From assembly GCA_900541495.1 (NCBI GenBank), contig UQKC01000005.1, positions 10,554-74,553 on the forward strand: a stretch of 64,000 nucleotides of DNA, given 5' to 3'. Made by a program: the position numbers and the translations under genes. Shown here in pieces: positions 1 to 8,295 of the stretch. Each line of letters opens with the position of its first letter. Positions within the stretch are counted from its first letter, which is position 1. This DNA is from an uncultured Ruminococcus sp. Its GTDB lineage: Bacteria; Bacillota; Clostridia; Oscillospirales; Ruminococcaceae. The notes beneath the pieces are model-generated. The model ran no database searches and was not told the DNA's origin. It saw only the letters and a program-made list of their open reading frames with translations.

Positions 1-10
1 TGGTGACGAA

Positions 11-45
11 TTAATGCGGAATTCATAATGCGTAATGCGTAATTT
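11..45. repeat. AATGCGTAAT-type short repeat cluster
   Basis: Three near-identical units (AATGCGGAATT, AATGCGTAAT, GCGTAATTT) lie head to tail just before a strong terminator. Related units follow stop codons elsewhere in the window (see 25610, 55180). This is probably the 3' flank of a gene lying left of the window. Confidence 0.55.
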
Positions 46-49
46 AGGG

Positions 50-89
50 GCAATCGTCAAGTTCGGAAGCTTGACGGTTGCTCTTTTTT
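50..89 (+). terminator. Intrinsic terminator of an upstream gene outside the window
   Basis: A 12-bp stem with one G-T pair (50-61 with 70-81) closes an 8-nt loop and is followed by TCTTTTTT. No gene for it is visible inside the window. Confidence 0.85.
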
Positions 90-308
90 GCAATTATATT
101 CCAAGCAAATCATTGATTTACCAAACTAAAAACTATGCATTAAGCATTACGAATTATCATTGCAGTGTCTTGTTATCGTTTTAATGGCATAAATTTCATA
201 TTTCACATAAAAATAAGGGCAAAATTTCTGCATTTTGTATAAATATGACGAAAAGCGCATATAATGTTGATGCTGCAAAAATTTTTGAGAAAAATTTGGC
301 GAAAATGC

Positions 309-337
309 TTGACAAATCGGCACTTTGTGTATATAAT
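309..337 (+). promoter_or_regulatory. Sigma-A promoter of the str operon
   Basis: TTGACA (309-314) and TATAAT (332-337) are separated by 17 bp, a full consensus match, about 85 nt before rpsL. The rest of positions 90-420 shows no gene. Confidence 0.88.
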
Positions 338-420
338 TATTAATTGTTTGATGCTGTCTTTATGGGTTATTGCGCCCGGACGTGCATTCGGACAATAATT
401 TTTGGGAAAGGAGATAGATT

Positions 421-846
421 ATGCCTACATTTAACCAGTTGGTTCGTAAGGGAAGAGAGGTTTCCGAAAAGAAATCCACAGCTCCTGCTCTTCAGAAGGG
501 TTACAACTCCAAGAAGAAGATCCAGATCGACCAGAGCGCACCTCAGAAGAGAGGCGTATGCACAGCTGTAAGAACTGCTACACCTAAGAAGCCTAACTCT
601 GCTATGAGAAAGATTGCCAGAGTAAAGCTCACAAACGGTACAGAAGTTACTGCTTACATTCCTGGTATCGGCCATAACCTCCAGGAACACTCCGTTGTTC
701 TTATCAGAGGCGGACGTGTAAAGGATCTCCCTGGTGTACGTTACCACATCATCAGAGGCACACTTGACGCTCAGGGCGTAGCTAAGAGAAATCAGGCTCG
801 TTCCAAGTACGGCGCAAAGAAGCCTAAGGCAGGCGCAGCTAAGTAA
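421..846 (+). CDS. rpsL: 30S ribosomal protein S12
   Basis: S12 sits in the 30S decoding centre and contributes to translational accuracy. The 141-residue product has the family length and the hallmark loop TPKKPNSAMRK around residues 54-64, whose lysines (56/57) correspond to the streptomycin-resistance position of other bacteria; no resistance substitution is obvious. The start follows AAAGGAG with good spacing. It is the first gene of the str operon and has a consensus promoter just upstream. Confidence 0.98.
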   Translation: MPTFNQLVRKGREVSEKKSTAPALQKGYNSKKKIQIDQSAPQKRGVCTAVRTATPKKPNSAMRKIARVKLTNGTEVTAYIPGIGHNLQEHSVVLIRGGRVKDLPGVRYHIIRGTLDAQGVAKRNQARSKYGAKKPKAGAAK

Positions 847-903
847 TAGCGCAAAAGAAATCTTAAACAATTGGCATATCATTGGAAGTATAACTCAATG
901 AAA

Positions 904-978
904 CCACATATTGAATGTGGAGTATTCATTTTAATATATATGAATACCTCTGCATTGGACGTGCGTGTCATCGCAGAG
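904..978 (+). promoter_or_regulatory. Three stem-loops in the rpsL-rpsG spacer
   Basis: The 187-nt spacer contains three consecutive hairpins: CCACAT/ATGTGG (904-909, 915-920), GTATTCAT/ATGAATAC (922-929, 940-947) and CTCTGC/GCAGAG (948-953, 973-978). None has a T-run, so they are not terminators. In E. coli the S12-S7 spacer is the S7 autorepression site; an equivalent role here is an inference. Confidence 0.5.
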
Positions 979-1033
979 ATTGTGGATTGAAACGAGTACC
1001 TATGATATCATTTCTATGAAGGAGGGAAGAACT

Positions 1034-1504
1034 GTGCCAAGAAGAGGTAAAATCGCAAAGCGTGAAGTTTTGTGTGATCCGGTTTACAATTCTGAGATCG
1101 TAACACGTCTTATCAACAACATTATGCTTGACGGTAAGAAGGGTGTTGCTCAGAAGATCGTTTACGGTGCATTCGACATCGTAGCAGAGAAGACAGGCAA
1201 GGACGCTCTCGAAGCATTCAATGAAGCTCTCGAAAACATCATGCCTCTCCTCGAAGTAAAGGCTCGCCGTGTAGGTGGTGCAACATATCAGGTTCCTATG
1301 GAGGTACGTCCCGAAAGACGTCAGACTCTCGGACTCAGATGGCTCACAACCTATTCCAGAGCAAGAAGCGAAAGAACCATGAAGGAAAGACTTGCAGCTG
1401 AGATTATGGACGCTCTCAACGGTACCGGCGGTGCTTGCAAGAAGCGCGAAGATACTCATAAGATGGCTGAAGCTAACAAGGCATTTGCACATTACCGTTG
1501 GTAA
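1034..1504 (+). CDS. rpsG: 30S ribosomal protein S7
   Basis: S7 nucleates assembly of the 30S head and contacts tRNA in the E site. I place the start at GTG 1034 because AAGGAGGG lies just upstream and the product then begins VPRRGKIAKRE and is 156 residues, the usual family length. An in-frame start 69 bases further upstream has no family similarity. It is followed at 36 bp by fusA. Confidence 0.97.
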   Translation: MPRRGKIAKREVLCDPVYNSEIVTRLINNIMLDGKKGVAQKIVYGAFDIVAEKTGKDALEAFNEALENIMPLLEVKARRVGGATYQVPMEVRPERRQTLGLRWLTTYSRARSERTMKERLAAEIMDALNGTGGACKKREDTHKMAEANKAFAHYRW

Positions 1505-1540
1505 GACGGCTTAATGCTGCAATTTATGGAGGTTTAATTT

Positions 1541-3622
1541 ATGCCAAGAGATTGTTCACTTGAAGATACAAGAAATATTGGTATAATGGCCCACATTGAC
1601 GCAGGTAAAACAACCACAACTGAGCGTATCCTTTTCTATACAGGTGTAAACCATAAGATCGGTGAAACTCACGACGGTGCTGCAACAATGGACTGGATGG
1701 CACAGGAGCAGGAGAGAGGTATCACAATTACTTCCGCTGCTACAACTGCACACTGGGCAGGCCATAGAATCAATATTATCGACACCCCCGGCCACGTTGA
1801 CTTTACAGTTGAAGTTGAACGTTCACTTCGTGTACTCGACGGTTCTGTAACGGTTCTCTGTGCAAAGGGCGGCGTTGAGCCCCAGACAGAAACAGTTTGG
1901 AGACAGGCAAATAAATATCAGGTACCGAGAATGGTATATGTAAACAAGATGGATATTATGGGTGCAAACTTCTATCACGTTGTAGATATGATGCACGACC
2001 GTCTTAAGTGTAACGCTGTTCCGATCCAGCTCCCTATCGGCGCTGAGGACGACTTCAAGGGACTTGTTGACCTTGTTGAAATGAAGTCTTACGTTTACTA
2101 TGACGACCTCGGAAAGGATATCAGAGTTGAAGATATCCCTGCTGACTTGGTTGAAAAGGCTCAGAAATACCACGAAGCTATGCTCGAGGCTGTTGCTGAG
2201 CAGGATGATGAGATCATGGAAAAATACCTCGGCGGTGAGGAAATTACCATTGATGAGATCAAGAAATGTATCCGTAAGGGTACTATTGCAAATACAATGG
2301 TTCCTGTTGTATGCGGTACTTCTTACAGAAATAAGGGCGTTCAGAAGCTCCTCGACGCTATCGTTGACTATATGCCTTCTCCGCTCGATATCCCTCACAT
2401 CAAGGGCGTAAACCCTGAAACAGGTGAGGAAGAGGAAAGACCTTCCTCTGACGATGAGCCATTTGCAGCTCTCGCATTCAAGATCGCTACTGACCCATTC
2501 GTTGGTAAGCTTTGCTACTTCCGTGTTTACTCCGGTAAGGTAGACGCAGGTGCTACTGTCCTCAATGCTACAAAGGACAACAGCGAAAGAATGGGACGTA
2601 TCCTCCAGATGCATTCTAATCACAGAAAGGATATCGATACCTGTTATGCAGGTGATATCGCTGCTTGTGTTGGTCTTAAGAATACAACGACTGGTGATAC
2701 ACTTTGCGATCCTAAGCACCCGATCATTCTCGAATCCATGGAATTCCCTGAGCCTGTTATCCAGCTCGCTATCGAGCCTAAGACTAAGGCCGGTCAGGAA
2801 AAGATGGGTATCGGTCTTTCAAAGCTTGCTGAAGAAGACCCGACCTTCAAGACATGGACAGATGAAGAAACAGGACAGACAATCATCGCCGGTATGGGTG
2901 AGCTTCACCTTGATATCATCGTTGACCGTCTTCTCAGAGAATTCAAGGTTGAAGCTAACGTAGGTGCACCTCAGGTTGCTTACAAGGAAACTGTCAAGAC
3001 TCTTGCTGATGTTGATCACAAGTACGCTCGTCAGTCCGGTGGTAAGGGTCAGTACGGTCACGTTAAGATCAAGCTTGAACCTAACGAATCCGGTAAGGGT
3101 TACGAGTTCATCAATGCAGTTGTCGGCGGTGCTATTCCTAAGGAATACATTCCTGCTGTTGACAAGGGTATCCAGGGCGCTATGAAGTCCGGTATCCTCG
3201 CAGGTTACCCTGTAGTTGACGTAAAGGTTACTCTTTACGATGGTTCTTACCATGAAGTTGACTCCTCTGAAATGGCATTCTCGATCGCCGGTTCTATGGC
3301 ATTCAAGGAAGCTATGAAGAAGGCTAACCCATGCATCCTCGAACCTATCATGAAGGTATCCGCTATCGTTCCTGAAGACTTTATGGGAACTGTTATCGGT
3401 GACCTCAACTCCAGAAGAGGACAGATCCTCGGTCAGGAGATCAATAACGGAACAGCTCAGGTCGATGCTCTCGTTCCGCTCTCTGAAATGTTCGGTTACT
3501 CCAACGACCTCCGTTCCAAGACACAGGGTCGTGGTCAGTACACAATGGAACCACACAGCTATGTAGAAGTTCCTAAGAACGTTGCTGAAAAGATCATGAC
3601 TGCAAGAGGCAAGGCTGAATAA
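1541..3622 (+). CDS. fusA: Translation elongation factor G
   Basis: EF-G is the GTPase that drives translocation of tRNA and mRNA on the ribosome. The 693-residue product starts with the switch/P-loop region AHIDAGKTTTTERIL (about 17-31), carries NKMD for guanine recognition, and has full-length domains II to V. The start has GGAGG spaced about 8 nt. It is the third str-operon gene; no paralog is visible here. Confidence 0.98.
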   Translation: MPRDCSLEDTRNIGIMAHIDAGKTTTTERILFYTGVNHKIGETHDGAATMDWMAQEQERGITITSAATTAHWAGHRINIIDTPGHVDFTVEVERSLRVLDGSVTVLCAKGGVEPQTETVWRQANKYQVPRMVYVNKMDIMGANFYHVVDMMHDRLKCNAVPIQLPIGAEDDFKGLVDLVEMKSYVYYDDLGKDIRVEDIPADLVEKAQKYHEAMLEAVAEQDDEIMEKYLGGEEITIDEIKKCIRKGTIANTMVPVVCGTSYRNKGVQKLLDAIVDYMPSPLDIPHIKGVNPETGEEEERPSSDDEPFAALAFKIATDPFVGKLCYFRVYSGKVDAGATVLNATKDNSERMGRILQMHSNHRKDIDTCYAGDIAACVGLKNTTTGDTLCDPKHPIILESMEFPEPVIQLAIEPKTKAGQEKMGIGLSKLAEEDPTFKTWTDEETGQTIIAGMGELHLDIIVDRLLREFKVEANVGAPQVAYKETVKTLADVDHKYARQSGGKGQYGHVKIKLEPNESGKGYEFINAVVGGAIPKEYIPAVDKGIQGAMKSGILAGYPVVDVKVTLYDGSYHEVDSSEMAFSIAGSMAFKEAMKKANPCILEPIMKVSAIVPEDFMGTVIGDLNSRRGQILGQEINNGTAQVDALVPLSEMFGYSNDLRSKTQGRGQYTMEPHSYVEVPKNVAEKIMTARGKAE

Positions 3623-3649
3623 GTTTTTTAGTAAAATTTATAAAAAAGC

Positions 3650-3678
3650 TTGCTTTTTCGGTTCAAATCTGTTATTAT
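3650..3678 (+). promoter_or_regulatory. Probable own promoter of tuf
   Basis: TTGCTT (3650-3655), a 17-bp spacer and TATTAT (3673-3678) lie in the unusually long 103-bp fusA-tuf gap. This would let tuf be expressed above the rest of the operon, as in several other bacteria. Confidence 0.55.
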
Positions 3679-3725
3679 AGTATTATAATAAATCCCATTA
3701 TATATTATCTAAGGAGGAAATTCCA

Positions 3726-4925
3726 ATGGCAAAGGCACATTTCGAACGTACTAAGCCCCACGTAAATATTGGTACTATCGGTCACGTTGACCACGGTAAG
3801 ACAACTCTTACAGCTGCTATCACTAAGACACTCGCTCTCGAAGGTCTTGCAGAGAAGAAGGATTATTCTAACATCGACTCCGCTCCTGAAGAGAGAGAGA
3901 GAGGTATTACAATCAACACAGCTCACGTTGAGTATGAGACAAAGAACCGTCACTATGCTCACGTTGACTGCCCGGGCCATGCTGACTATGTTAAGAACAT
4001 GATCACCGGTGCTGCTCAGATGGACGGCGCTATCCTCGTAGTTGCTGCTACTGATGGTCCTATGGCTCAGACTAAGGAGCATCTCCTTCTTGCTCGTCAG
4101 GTTGGCGTTCCTTACATCGTTGTATTCATGAACAAGTGCGACCAGGTTGACGATCCTGAGCTTCTCGAACTCGTTGAAATGGATATCCGTGAAACACTTG
4201 ACAAGTATGAATTCCCTGGCGATGATACACCTATCATCAAGGGTTCTGCTTACCAGGCTCTTATGGCTCCTGATGACCTCAGCGATCCTGCTTACGCTCC
4301 TATCCTTGAACTCATGGATGCTGTTGACTCTTATATTCCTACACCTGACCGTAAGGCAGACCTTCCTTTCCTTATGCCTGTTGAGGACGTATTCACAATC
4401 ACTGGTCGTGGTACTGTTGCTACAGGTAGAGTTGAAAGAGGCCAGCTCAAGACTGGTGACGAAGTTGAGATCATCGGTCTTACAACTGAAAGAGCTAAGA
4501 CAGTTGTAACCGGTATCGAAATGTTCAGAAAGATCCTTGACTACGCTGAGGCAGGCGATAACATCGGTGCTCTTCTCCGTGGTATTCAGAGAAACGAAAT
4601 CGAAAGAGGCCAGGTTCTTTGTAAGCCGGGCTCCATTCACCCACACACAAAGTTCAAGGGTCAGGTTTACGTTCTTAAGAAAGAAGAAGGCGGCCGTCAT
4701 ACTCCTTTCTTCAACAACTACAGACCTCAGTTCTACTTCAGAACAACTGACGTTACCGGCGTAATCACTCTTCCTGCTGATAAGGAAATGTGCATGCCTG
4801 GCGATAACGTTTCTATGGATGTTGAACTTATCACTCCTATCGCTATCGAAGAAGGCCTCCGTTTCGCTATCCGTGAAGGTGGTAGAACAGTAGGTTCAGG
4901 CGTTGTTACAGGTATCAATGAATAA
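3726..4925 (+). CDS. tuf: Translation elongation factor Tu
   Basis: EF-Tu is the GTPase that delivers aminoacyl-tRNA to the ribosomal A site. The 399-residue product shows GHVDHGKTTL (P-loop, about 18-27), DCPGH and NKCD motifs and complete domains 2 and 3. AAGGAGG precedes the start. It closes the str operon and is followed by an intrinsic terminator at 4986. Confidence 0.98.
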   Translation: MAKAHFERTKPHVNIGTIGHVDHGKTTLTAAITKTLALEGLAEKKDYSNIDSAPEERERGITINTAHVEYETKNRHYAHVDCPGHADYVKNMITGAAQMDGAILVVAATDGPMAQTKEHLLLARQVGVPYIVVFMNKCDQVDDPELLELVEMDIRETLDKYEFPGDDTPIIKGSAYQALMAPDDLSDPAYAPILELMDAVDSYIPTPDRKADLPFLMPVEDVFTITGRGTVATGRVERGQLKTGDEVEIIGLTTERAKTVVTGIEMFRKILDYAEAGDNIGALLRGIQRNEIERGQVLCKPGSIHPHTKFKGQVYVLKKEEGGRHTPFFNNYRPQFYFRTTDVTGVITLPADKEMCMPGDNVSMDVELITPIAIEEGLRFAIREGGRTVGSGVVTGINE

Positions 4926-4985
4926 TTATTCATCGAATAATTAATTCGTTCCTTTAACAATTACGTTTGATTCGTAAATAAAATT

Positions 4986-5020
4986 CGCTCTTGCTGAGTA
5001 ATCGGCAAGAGCGTTTTTGT
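4986..5020 (+). terminator. Terminator of tuf
   Basis: CGCTCTTGC (4986-4994) pairs with GCAAGAGCG (5005-5013), followed by TTTTTGTTTTA. Confidence 0.9.
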
Positions 5021-5044
5021 TTTATTTTTGGTTTCCATAAAAGA

Positions 5045-5075
5045 AACAGCGCTGCCGATGAACGACAGCGCTGTT
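5045..5075 (-). terminator. Terminator of the ferredoxin gene
   Basis: AACAGCGCTG (5045-5054) pairs with CAGCGCTGTT (5066-5075). On the minus strand the hairpin is followed by TCTTTTATGG; on the plus strand it is followed by T4, so it probably works in both directions. Confidence 0.8.
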
Positions 5076-5090
5076 TTTGTTTAAATTAAA

Positions 5091-5261
5091 TTATGCTTCA
5101 GCAGGAGCGCCAACAGGACAAGTACCTGCGCAAGCGCCGCAATCGATGCACTTATCAGCGTCGATAACGTACTTGCCGTCACCTTCTGTGATAGCGCCAA
5201 CGGGACAACCGTCTGCACAAGCTCCGCACATGATGCATTCATCTGAAATTTTGTATGCCAT
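5091..5261 (-). CDS. 2[4Fe-4S] ferredoxin, 56 aa
   Basis: This is a small clostridial-type ferredoxin, a soluble low-potential electron carrier. The product begins MAYKISDECIMCGAC and has two CxxCxxCxxxCP clusters (Cys 9/12/15/19 and 38/41/44/48) with the internal symmetry of the family. The ATG at 5261 follows GGGAGG. It is a single-gene unit convergent with tuf. Overlapping longer frames on both strands are shadows. Confidence 0.95.
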   Translation of the reverse strand: MAYKISDECIMCGACADGCPVGAITEGDGKYVIDADKCIDCGACAGTCPVGAPAEA

Positions 5262-5389
5262 AGTATGACACCTCCCATAAGTATTAGGAAATAGGGCTTT
5301 CCTTCATTCGTCATTATAGCATATCAATTGTGAAAAAGCAATATATATTTTGTAATTTATATAAAATTTAAAATATTTTCGATTAGGAC

Positions 5390-5418
5390 TTGAAATAGTC
5401 ATTAAAATAAAGTAAAAT
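5390..5418 (+). promoter_or_regulatory. Promoter of the purine run
   Basis: TTGAAA (5390-5395), a 17-bp spacer and TAAAAT (5413-5418) lie about 200 nt before purE, leaving a long untranslated leader that contains a terminator. Confidence 0.6.
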
Positions 5419-5454
5419 AATATTAGTTGATTATTTTTAAAGGGGGATTTTGCC

Positions 5455-5520
5455 GTGTTTAAATTTTTTTCATCCCTCTCATTGTGTCCAAACTCCGTTT
5501 CTCTCGTAATATTACTATAA
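5455..5520 (+). CDS. Possible 21-residue leader peptide of the purine operon
   Basis: A GTG at 5455 preceded by AAAGGGGG (8-nt spacing) opens a 21-codon frame starting MFKFFSSLSL and stopping at TAA 5518-5520, 15 nt before an intrinsic terminator. The frame is rich in Leu, Ser and Phe with no single-residue run. The position fits a leader peptide that sets attenuation, but a chance frame cannot be excluded. An 8-bp helix (5441-5448 with 5472-5479) would cover its ribosome binding site. Confidence 0.3.
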   Translation: MFKFFSSLSLCPNSVSLVILL

Positions 5521-5535
5521 CTATACGCTAAAACT

Positions 5536-5564
5536 GCTGTGAAATTACCGTTTCGCAGCTTTTT
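5536..5564 (+). terminator. Attenuator terminator in the purE leader
   Basis: GCTGTGAAAT (5536-5545) pairs with GTTTCGCAGC (5550-5559) including two G-T pairs, and is followed by TTTTT. It lies between the promoter and purE, so transcription must pass it. This suggests conditional termination; I did not find the conserved core of a purine riboswitch. Confidence 0.65.
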
Positions 5565-5620
5565 ATATTTACGGAAAATGTCGAAACACATTTTCTTATG
5601 GTTTTTGCAGGAGGTTTTTT

Positions 5621-6118
5621 ATGAAAAAGGTTGCTATCATTATGGGCAGCGACAGCGATCTGCCGGTTGTCAAAAAAGCGATCGATGAGCTGAAAGCTTA
5701 CGGCGTTCCCTATGAATGTCATGTTATGTCCGCTCACCGTTCACCGCAGCTTGCAAGCGAGTTTGCTTCTAACGCAAAAGCAAACGGCTTCGGCGTAATT
5801 ATCTGTGCCGCAGGTATGGCTGCTCACCTCGCAGGTGTCGTTGCCGGTCACACTACTCTTCCTGTTATCGGTATTCCGTGCAAATCAGCAGTCCTCGACG
5901 GTATGGACGCGCTCCTTGCTACGGTCATGATGCCGAGCGGAATCCCTGTTGCCACCGTTGCTGTAGACGGCGCAAAGAACGCTGCTATCCTTGCAGTTCA
6001 GATGCTCGCTCTTTCGGACGAAGCTCTTGCCGAAAAGCTTGAAAAGGCTAAGTCTGACATGCTCGAGGGTGTAAAGGCTAAGGACGCCAAGCTTCAGGCT
6101 GAACTCAACAATTTATAA
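5621..6118 (+). CDS. purE: N5-carboxyaminoimidazole ribonucleotide mutase, PurE class I
   Basis: PurE rearranges N5-CAIR to CAIR in de novo purine synthesis. The 165-residue product opens MKKVAIIMGSDSDLP and has the active-site segment HVMSAHRSP (about 38-46) and the GMAAHLAG loop of class I enzymes. GGAGG precedes the start. Class I enzymes normally work with the ATP-dependent PurK, which is not in this window. It is the first gene of the purine run, 30 bp before purC. Confidence 0.95.
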   Translation: MKKVAIIMGSDSDLPVVKKAIDELKAYGVPYECHVMSAHRSPQLASEFASNAKANGFGVIICAAGMAAHLAGVVAGHTTLPVIGIPCKSAVLDGMDALLATVMMPSGIPVATVAVDGAKNAAILAVQMLALSDEALAEKLEKAKSDMLEGVKAKDAKLQAELNNL

Positions 6119-6148
6119 TTTTGTAATCAATTAATGGAGGAATAAATT

Positions 6149-6865
6149 ATGGAAAACATTGTAAAGGCAGAACAGCTCTATGAGGGCAAAGCAAAGAAAG
6201 TATTCGCAACCAATGACCCTGACTACGTTATCGTTGACTACAAGGACGATGCGACAGCTTTCAACGGCGAAAAGAAGGGCACTATCAGAGGCAAGGGCGT
6301 TGTTAACAACAAGATGACAAACTATATGTTCAAGCAGCTCGAAGCCGTAGGCGTTCCTACTCACCTCGTTGAAGAACTTTCCGACCGCGAAACACTCGTT
6401 AAGCACGTTGAGATCGTTCCGCTCGAAGTTATCGTTCGTAATGTAGCAGCCGGCAGCTTCTCCAAGAAGCTCGGTATCGCAGAGGGTACTCCGCTCAAAA
6501 GACCGACACTCGAATTCTCCTACAAGAACGATGACCTCGGCGACCCATTCATCAATGATTACTATGCTCTCGGTCTTGGACTTGCAACTCAGGAAGAGAT
6601 CGACGACATCACAAAGTATGCTTTCAAGGTAAATGAGTTTATGCTCGGCTTCTTCAAGAATATCGGCATCGACCTCATCGACTTCAAGATCGAATTTGGC
6701 AGATTCCACGGCAAAATTATCCTCGCTGATGAAATTTCTCCCGATACCTGCCGTTTCTGGGACAGCAAGACCCACGAAAAGCTCGATAAGGACAGATTCC
6801 GTCGTGATATGGGCGGCGTAGAAGAAGCTTATCAGGAAATGATGAAGCGTATTTTCGGAGAATAA
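6149..6865 (+). CDS. purC: SAICAR synthetase
   Basis: PurC joins CAIR and aspartate with ATP to give SAICAR. The 238-residue product begins with YEGKAKKVF typical of the family and carries the conserved EVIVRNVAAGSF (about 94-105) and a C-terminal DEISPDTCRFWD. TGGAGGAAT precedes the ATG. The next gene starts 2 bp after its stop, so the genes are co-transcribed and probably coupled. Confidence 0.96.
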   Translation: MENIVKAEQLYEGKAKKVFATNDPDYVIVDYKDDATAFNGEKKGTIRGKGVVNNKMTNYMFKQLEAVGVPTHLVEELSDRETLVKHVEIVPLEVIVRNVAAGSFSKKLGIAEGTPLKRPTLEFSYKNDDLGDPFINDYYALGLGLATQEEIDDITKYAFKVNEFMLGFFKNIGIDLIDFKIEFGRFHGKIILADEISPDTCRFWDSKTHEKLDKDRFRRDMGGVEEAYQEMMKRIFGE

Positions 6866-6867
6866 GC

Positions 6868-8289
6868 ATGGGCGGATTTTTCGGAGCAGTTTCACATAAC
6901 GACTGCATAAGCGACGTTTTCTTCGGCACAGACTATCATTCCCACCTTGGCACTCGCAGAGGCGGTATGACCGCATATTCTCCCGAACTCGGCTTCCAGA
7001 GAAGCATTCATTCGATCGAGAATTCGCCTTTCAGAACAAAGTTCGAGAGTGATATCGAGGGAATGAGGGGAAATATCTGCATAGGCTGCATCAGCGACTC
7101 CGATCCGCAGCCTATTCTTGTCCGTTCAAAGCTCGGTCTGTACGCTGTCTGCACAGTCGGCATCATCAAAAACAGCGCCGCTCTTTGCGACGAGATACTT
7201 AACAGCTGCTCGGAAAGCTTTGAAGTAATGAGCAGCGGAAACGTAAATTCCAGCTCGCTCATCGGCGCACTCATCGCACAGAAAAGCTCGATAGTTGACG
7301 GCATAAGATATGCGCAGGAAAAGATCGAGGGATCAATGTCCCTTATGCTTATGACGAGCGACGGCATCATCGCCGCGAGGGACAAGCTCGGCAGACTTCC
7401 TATTATAATAGGTAAGAGAAGCGACGGTTTCTGCCTTTCTCTCGAATCTTTTGCATTCCAGAAGCTTGGCTATGAAACCTATCGCGAACTTCTCCCCGGC
7501 GAGATAGTAAAGTTGACTTCGGATAACTGCGAAGTGCTTTACGGCGGCGGAAAAGATATGAAAATTTGCTCGTTCCTTTGGACTTATTATGGTTATCCGA
7601 ACTCTGTTTATGAGGGCGTTACCGTTGAAACGATGAGAACGAGAAACGGCGAAATAATGGCTGAACACGACATTGAAAACGGCTGTCTGCCCGATGTTGA
7701 CTACGTTTGCGGCGTTCCCGACTCGGGAATCCCTCACGCTATCGGCTATGCAAACCGCAGCGGTATTCCATTCGCGCGTCCGTTTATCAAATATACCCCG
7801 ACTTGGCCGAGAAGCTTTATGCCGACCAGCCAGTCTATGAGAAATAAAGTCGCAAAGATGAAGCTTATTCCCGTGCATGAGCTTATCGAGGGCAAAAAAC
7901 TCCTCTTTGTTGACGACAGCATCGTAAGAGGAACACAGATGCGTGAAACGGTCGAATTCCTTTATGCAAACGGTGCAAAGGAAGTTCATATGCGTTCAGC
8001 CTGCCCTCCGATAATGTTCGGCTGCAAGTACCTGAACTTCTCGCGCAGCACCTCCGAGCTTGAACTCATCGCTAGACAGATCATCGATGAGCAGGAGGGC
8101 GCTGACGGACTTAATTATATTGACGAATACAGCGACACAAACACCGAAAGAGGCAAAATTCTCCGTGAAGAGATATGCCGCCGCTTGAAGCTCACCTCGC
8201 TCGAATTCCAGTCACTTGACGGAACGATAAAGGCGATCGGACTTGACGGCTGCAAGCTCTGCACATACTGCTGGAACGGAAAGGAATGA
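6868..8289 (+). CDS. PurF-like amidophosphoribosyltransferase lacking the glutaminase cysteine
   Basis: This 473-residue protein aligns by eye with PurF over its whole length. The N-terminal Ntn domain begins MGGFFGAV, so the catalytic Cys that should follow Met (Cys-Gly-Ile-Phe-Gly in active enzymes) is Gly. The phosphoribosyltransferase domain is intact: LFVDDSIVRGTQ is the PRPP-binding motif. Cysteines in KICSF, CPPIMFGC and CKLCTYC correspond to the Fe-S ligands of the Bacillus-type enzyme. It sits directly before a normal purF. It may use ammonia, act as a partner or regulator of PurF, or serve another PRPP reaction; none of these is shown by the sequence. Confidence 0.85.
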   Translation: MGGFFGAVSHNDCISDVFFGTDYHSHLGTRRGGMTAYSPELGFQRSIHSIENSPFRTKFESDIEGMRGNICIGCISDSDPQPILVRSKLGLYAVCTVGIIKNSAALCDEILNSCSESFEVMSSGNVNSSSLIGALIAQKSSIVDGIRYAQEKIEGSMSLMLMTSDGIIAARDKLGRLPIIIGKRSDGFCLSLESFAFQKLGYETYRELLPGEIVKLTSDNCEVLYGGGKDMKICSFLWTYYGYPNSVYEGVTVETMRTRNGEIMAEHDIENGCLPDVDYVCGVPDSGIPHAIGYANRSGIPFARPFIKYTPTWPRSFMPTSQSMRNKVAKMKLIPVHELIEGKKLLFVDDSIVRGTQMRETVEFLYANGAKEVHMRSACPPIMFGCKYLNFSRSTSELELIARQIIDEQEGADGLNYIDEYSDTNTERGKILREEICRRLKLTSLEFQSLDGTIKAIGLDGCKLCTYCWNGKE

Positions 8290-8295
8290 TTTCCT

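Noticed and set aside
965..1033. N-terminal extension of S7
   Set aside because: The extension has no family similarity and lies in the structured spacer; GTG 1034 has the RBS and yields the standard 156 residues.
5425..5535. Guanine/adenine riboswitch upstream of purE
   Set aside because: I could not find the conserved junction or the loop-loop sequences of the purine riboswitch by eye.
5304..5591. Minus-strand 95-codon frame over the purE leader
   Set aside because: Low-complexity, no RBS, and it overlaps the promoter and terminator of the purine operon on the other strand.
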